DNA from: Warburgia ugandensis
Lineage: Eukaryota; Streptophyta; Magnoliopsida; Canellales; Canellaceae
Direction of reading: 5' to 3'
Assembly (NCBI GenBank): GCA_035236585.1
Contig: CP141133.1
Location: 43,107,729 to 43,171,728 of the forward strand
DNA length: 64,000 nucleotides
Shown piece by piece: positions 60,108 to 64,000 of the stretch (its first letter is position 1; each line of letters begins with the position of its first letter). The notes below the pieces were generated by a model. It did no database searches and was not told where the DNA came from. It saw only the letters and a program-made list of their open reading frames with translations. A program made the position numbers and the translations under genes.

Positions 60108-63100
60108 AGAATTAATTTTAGGTTAAAATTTATAAAAATAAAGTAAGGACCAGAACCATGCAATTCTTGATGATGGAGGTCTCTGATGGAAAATCTAAGC
60201 CATCCAATTGATCCAAAAGGGTCCAAAACCCCTGGGGTAGAAATTTAAAGAATTTTTATTAAGTTTTGAGCCCTTATTTGTAAAGGGATTGATTGGATGG
60301 TCCAAAACGAACTGTCCAATCTCCAAAATTGAATTGGCTCCCAAGATGTGCCGTGAAACACTGCATGGAAACGCACCCTGTGGGAGCATTTCCCCGCACA
60401 TGCGCCGCATGTGATGCCATTCCTACGAAATGGCTGTGTGACAGCACTGATGTGAGGGAGCGTGTCACCCATGCGTCCCGGTGACGGGTGCGCGGTGACC
60501 ATTCCACCTGGCTGTTTGTCCGACCTTCTGCCCAATTGATCTGGCTCATCCATTCCGCTAAGCCTAGATCAAATATTGACCCTAAGAACGACTGTGAACT
60601 TCACAGTTCAATTGTAGAGTCATCTGAATTCCAAATTGAGATCGAAAAGAAGCTATGAAAAGCTTATAACGTCTATTTTCTTCTAAAACCATAATATTGA
60701 TACATATATATATATATATATATTCTAAAAACTTTTTGTTTTCAAGAATTATGTTTCTAATTTTCATACACTTCAAGATCTGAGATGATCATATCTTGGG
60801 GATCTGATTTACTAATGATATAATGTTGAAATCAAGTGACATCTATGATTTATTTAGATCTATCTAAGAGAAAATGAGAGATCTACCTTTTATGGTAGAA
60901 AAACCCTAAAAATACAAAGGGATCTACTTGATCAATAAGATCAAGTATGATCGGACCCTTGGGATGAATTGAATGAATGATATTATGATGGAATCCACTG
61001 AAATCATGGATTGAATATGACTAAAAATAAAGGAATATGATCTTGACCTTAATGGAGTAAAAGCCCTAAAATTAATTAAAACCTTGATTTAAAAGGAAAA
61101 GATCTAAGATCTAATGGTTGGATCATAAGTAAAGGTTTTTAATAATCTTAATCTAATTAGTTTCATTGTCTTTTATTTAATAATAGTACTGCAAATGTGA
61201 TTTATGTTTTAAAGCATGATAGTTCTTAAATTTTAGCATGCTATGTTCTATGTGTTATTAGATTGTTATATTAGGTTGACAAATTTAATTATCTTAGGGC
61301 CATGTTAGTTTAAATTTGAGGTTTAAGCATGATTCCACTAGATTAGTAGTAAAATTTCATGTATTTTATAACTTAGAATCCATGTTAGTATATTAGAGTA
61401 TGAATGCCCCTAGAATGATATAGATGTACAATTCTCCTATGATTTAAAGTGTATGATTATTTGAATTTTCAAAGTATAGTATAAGCATCTTAATTGTCTT
61501 TAAGTTAGTAGATATAATTGTTTAATTAGTGGTTATGTTTCAATATTCATGGATCACCAAAAATGAAATCTAATGAAATAGAGATTCATGGATAATTAAG
61601 ATGAGTGAATGACTTGGACTTAATATTAGTAAGGGCTAAAGTTAGTAGGACAATATAAGGATTATCAAATCCTTGGCCCAAACTGGAAAAATAATAAACC
61701 CCATGAATGACATTTTAAATGTTTGTAGCTTAATTAAAATCAATTAGAAAGAGTACTTAGGGTTAACATGCTCATAGGAACCTTATGAAAGGTTTAGCTA
61801 AGGTCACTCTAGTGAATGTTGAACATAGTGGTTAAGGGGGTTATCTAATAAAGCCTTGCTCTTCCCCTACCTTCCGTTGACGTTTGTGAGGTCTAAACAC
61901 CTCCTTACATGAGGATTGAAGTAACCACTTTGTGTTCACCCATTCATTTAGTAAGCCTTAGCCAATTGGAAATAAGACGAACAGTCTAGACTTAGGCTAA
62001 AATAAGTTATCTTCAACCAATAAAACATTAACTGGTTGAATAATAATAATAAGAGCATAAATGGTTAGTAAATTATCTAATCCGAATAAAAATTATAAGT
62101 AAGATAAGGATGATCAAACAAGATCCATGGGATCTTGAATGATCAAGAACAATAAAAAGACATTAATACTTCTTGATGATGATATAAATGTATATAGATA
62201 TTGCTTGCAACTTAGATCAAATTGAATAGAAGATCTGAACCCTTAATCAATTGTGATTTAAGGAAGAAAACCAAGATCATCCTCCTTAGGGATGATCAAA
62301 CAACTAAACTTAGATCAGAGAAGAACTAGATGATAGAATATCTAAGGCCTTGATCTTTATCAACAAGTATAAATTGTTGATCAAAGGATCTATGAAAGAT
62401 TGAGATCAAAGAAAGAAATACACAAAGACTTAGAATAGAAAATACTTAGATCTAAAAGATCAAAAGATCATTCTAACCGTCAGATCTATTGATCAATAGG
62501 ATAGACACTATTTGAGGAAGATAGATCATGATAGGACAAAAGATCTAGATCCTTTATCTCAAAAGACAAGACTAGACAAAGAATATAGATAGGATAAAGA
62601 ATATAGGATTATTCAGATTGTATAAATATTGACAGTATGTATGGATTTATTGATTTCATACGTCAATCAGGATCATGGAAGATTTGAAGAGATGAATCAT
62701 TACTTGAAGGTAGGAGGATTTTATGAATGCATCTACATGAGAAGTACATGTTGTATACATGATCTTATGTCTGGAAATGTTGATAAGTATAATGTAAATA
62801 CTTGTATTAAACCCATTGAAAAACCCTTATGATCCAACCAAAACACATATGAAATGGTTTAGTTAGAAATGAGGAAAACCTTAAGTGAATAAGGAATTAG
62901 AAGGTATTTTAGCCCTAGATAAATAGACAGATGGTCTAATAAGTATAAAATCAATACATGGGAATCATTCATATAGAATGGTGATCCCTAAACTTGTATG
63001 AACATGGGTATCATTCATTGTAAATGATGATCCCTAAGTTTAAAGTAAAATCCTATCCTCAGTATAAGAATACCAAAATACGATGATGATTATATAAACA

Positions 63101-64000
63101 GACAAGACTTCTAATAAGTAAAAAGATTACTTTGCATACAAGCATGGAGGCTTGTGGTTTTGTTTGAAATAAGCATAGGCCTAGGGATGCTATGCTAGGA
63201 GAGTAGTAGGGTTTGGCCTCCTGCTCTCTGAAATGTGATATATATTATGATACCGTGCCTAAAGAGAGGCATAATGTCAGGTGGGACAATATGGAAAGGT
63301 TGCGATTGTGGCGGTCTGTCTACCCATATAGACATGACATAGATGATTTTCCACACTTGGTATCTGTGGAGAATGAAAGAAATTATCCGAGCACGTTGGT
63401 ACGGATCAGACTGCAGCATAGTAGGCCTTTGAGTATTTTTGCATTATGATGCATGGCATAGTGAAATGCCTTATGATACGGCATGATGAGATGCCAGGTA
63501 ATCATGGATTACCGATACTACCCAAATGAGGGAGCATTTCTAGTAGAGTCTGGTTGATTTATCAACTCAGCATAAGCTGGATATGATTGTGTTTTGAGAT
63601 ATTAACTATTTTTCATGGTTTTGACAGTATGTATATATCTATACACAGTATACCGTGTGAATGTGTAAGGATGTACATATATGACACAAAGTAAACAGAT
63701 TGATTCATGAGTATGTTATGAACTATGGGATTATGAAGTATTATAATTATACTGTCAAATTATTATGCTTCTTGTATCCCCTACCAAGAATAGCTTGCTG
63801 AGATATTGTAAATGTTTCAATGTTTACAATATCTCAAAAATAGAGAAGGAGAATTAGGAGCTCAAGACTTAAGAAGATTTAGAAGAATAATCAATCAAGG
63901 TATATCCCTTGAAGACATGTATTTTTATTTTTATTTTTATTTGAGAGCATTGAACTGTATTGAGAGTTTTTAATGTATGATGAGGTTTGAAATTTAGATT
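60108..64000 (+). mobile_element. LTR of family L, copy 3, running off the window
   Basis: Long homology to copy 1 (from about 62230 against 26170) and to copy 2 in reverse. It carries module M at 61620-62060 and the hairpin at 63800-63835. By comparison with copy 1 the LTR should end roughly 350-400 bp beyond the window. Frames at 60245-60553, 62629-62832 and 63195-63449 show no domain and are taken as chance. The GC-rich patch at 60340-60540 is unexplained. Confidence 0.75.
63800..63835 (+). other. Conserved LTR hairpin, copy 3
   Basis: GAGATATTGTAAA and TTTACAATATCTC: perfect 13-bp arms around a 10-nt loop, directly after the conserved text CCCCTACCAAGAATAGCTTG. Confidence 0.8.

Noticed and set aside
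60245-60553. A 102-codon minus-strand gene
   Set aside because: It lies in a GC-rich patch with overlapping frames on both strands and no recognisable domain.

Overview
The window looks like pericentromeric or similarly repeat-rich heterochromatin of a flowering plant. It is AT-rich and holds a satellite array, Athila-type and chromovirus (Tekay/Del-type) Ty3/gypsy LTR elements and an RTE-clade LINE. I found no host gene, tRNA, rRNA or CRISPR array that I could support. The species cannot be named from the sequence alone.

Layout. Positions 1-268 are an inverted fragment of the satellite, followed by a 500-N assembly gap (269-768). Positions 769-15510 hold about 5.7 head-to-tail units of a 2.55-2.59 kb repeat. 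Each unit is built from about 14 diverged monomers (most near 155-165 bp) plus one unrelated block of about 530 bp, so it is a higher-order repeat. The array stops abruptly at 15510 beside Athila-type DNA. From 15522 to 26167 there is a polypurine tract, a long LTR, a primer-binding site, a tandemly duplicated leader, and decayed gag, protease, RT, RNase H and integrase regions. From 26168 to 40070 lies a nest: a partial LTR of a second family (26168-28156), a non-autonomous Athila-related element (28157 onward) interrupted by an inverted LTR (30533-34140), and its LTR region interrupted by a solo LTR with a clean 5-bp target duplication (36756-39354). An inverted Athila fragment follows (40071-42680). 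A decayed chromovirus with both LTRs occupies 42681-52655. Positions 52656-57538 are fragments of three more LTR elements. From 57539 to the end runs one LTR-like region split by a 5'-truncated RTE LINE (about 58458-60107) whose reverse transcriptase frame is open for 479 codons.

Nothing here works as an operon or pathway. The window is a record of layered insertion, recombination and satellite amplification. The points most worth a second look are: a hairpin in the chromovirus LTRs that keeps its pairing across four copies by G-U wobble, with a differently sequenced hairpin in a related LTR; the higher-order satellite with its captured block and its orientation flip at the gap; a leader module shared by Athila elements and the LTRs of another family; a triplicated LTR terminus; and a 57-bp RTE insertion with a 10-bp target duplication.
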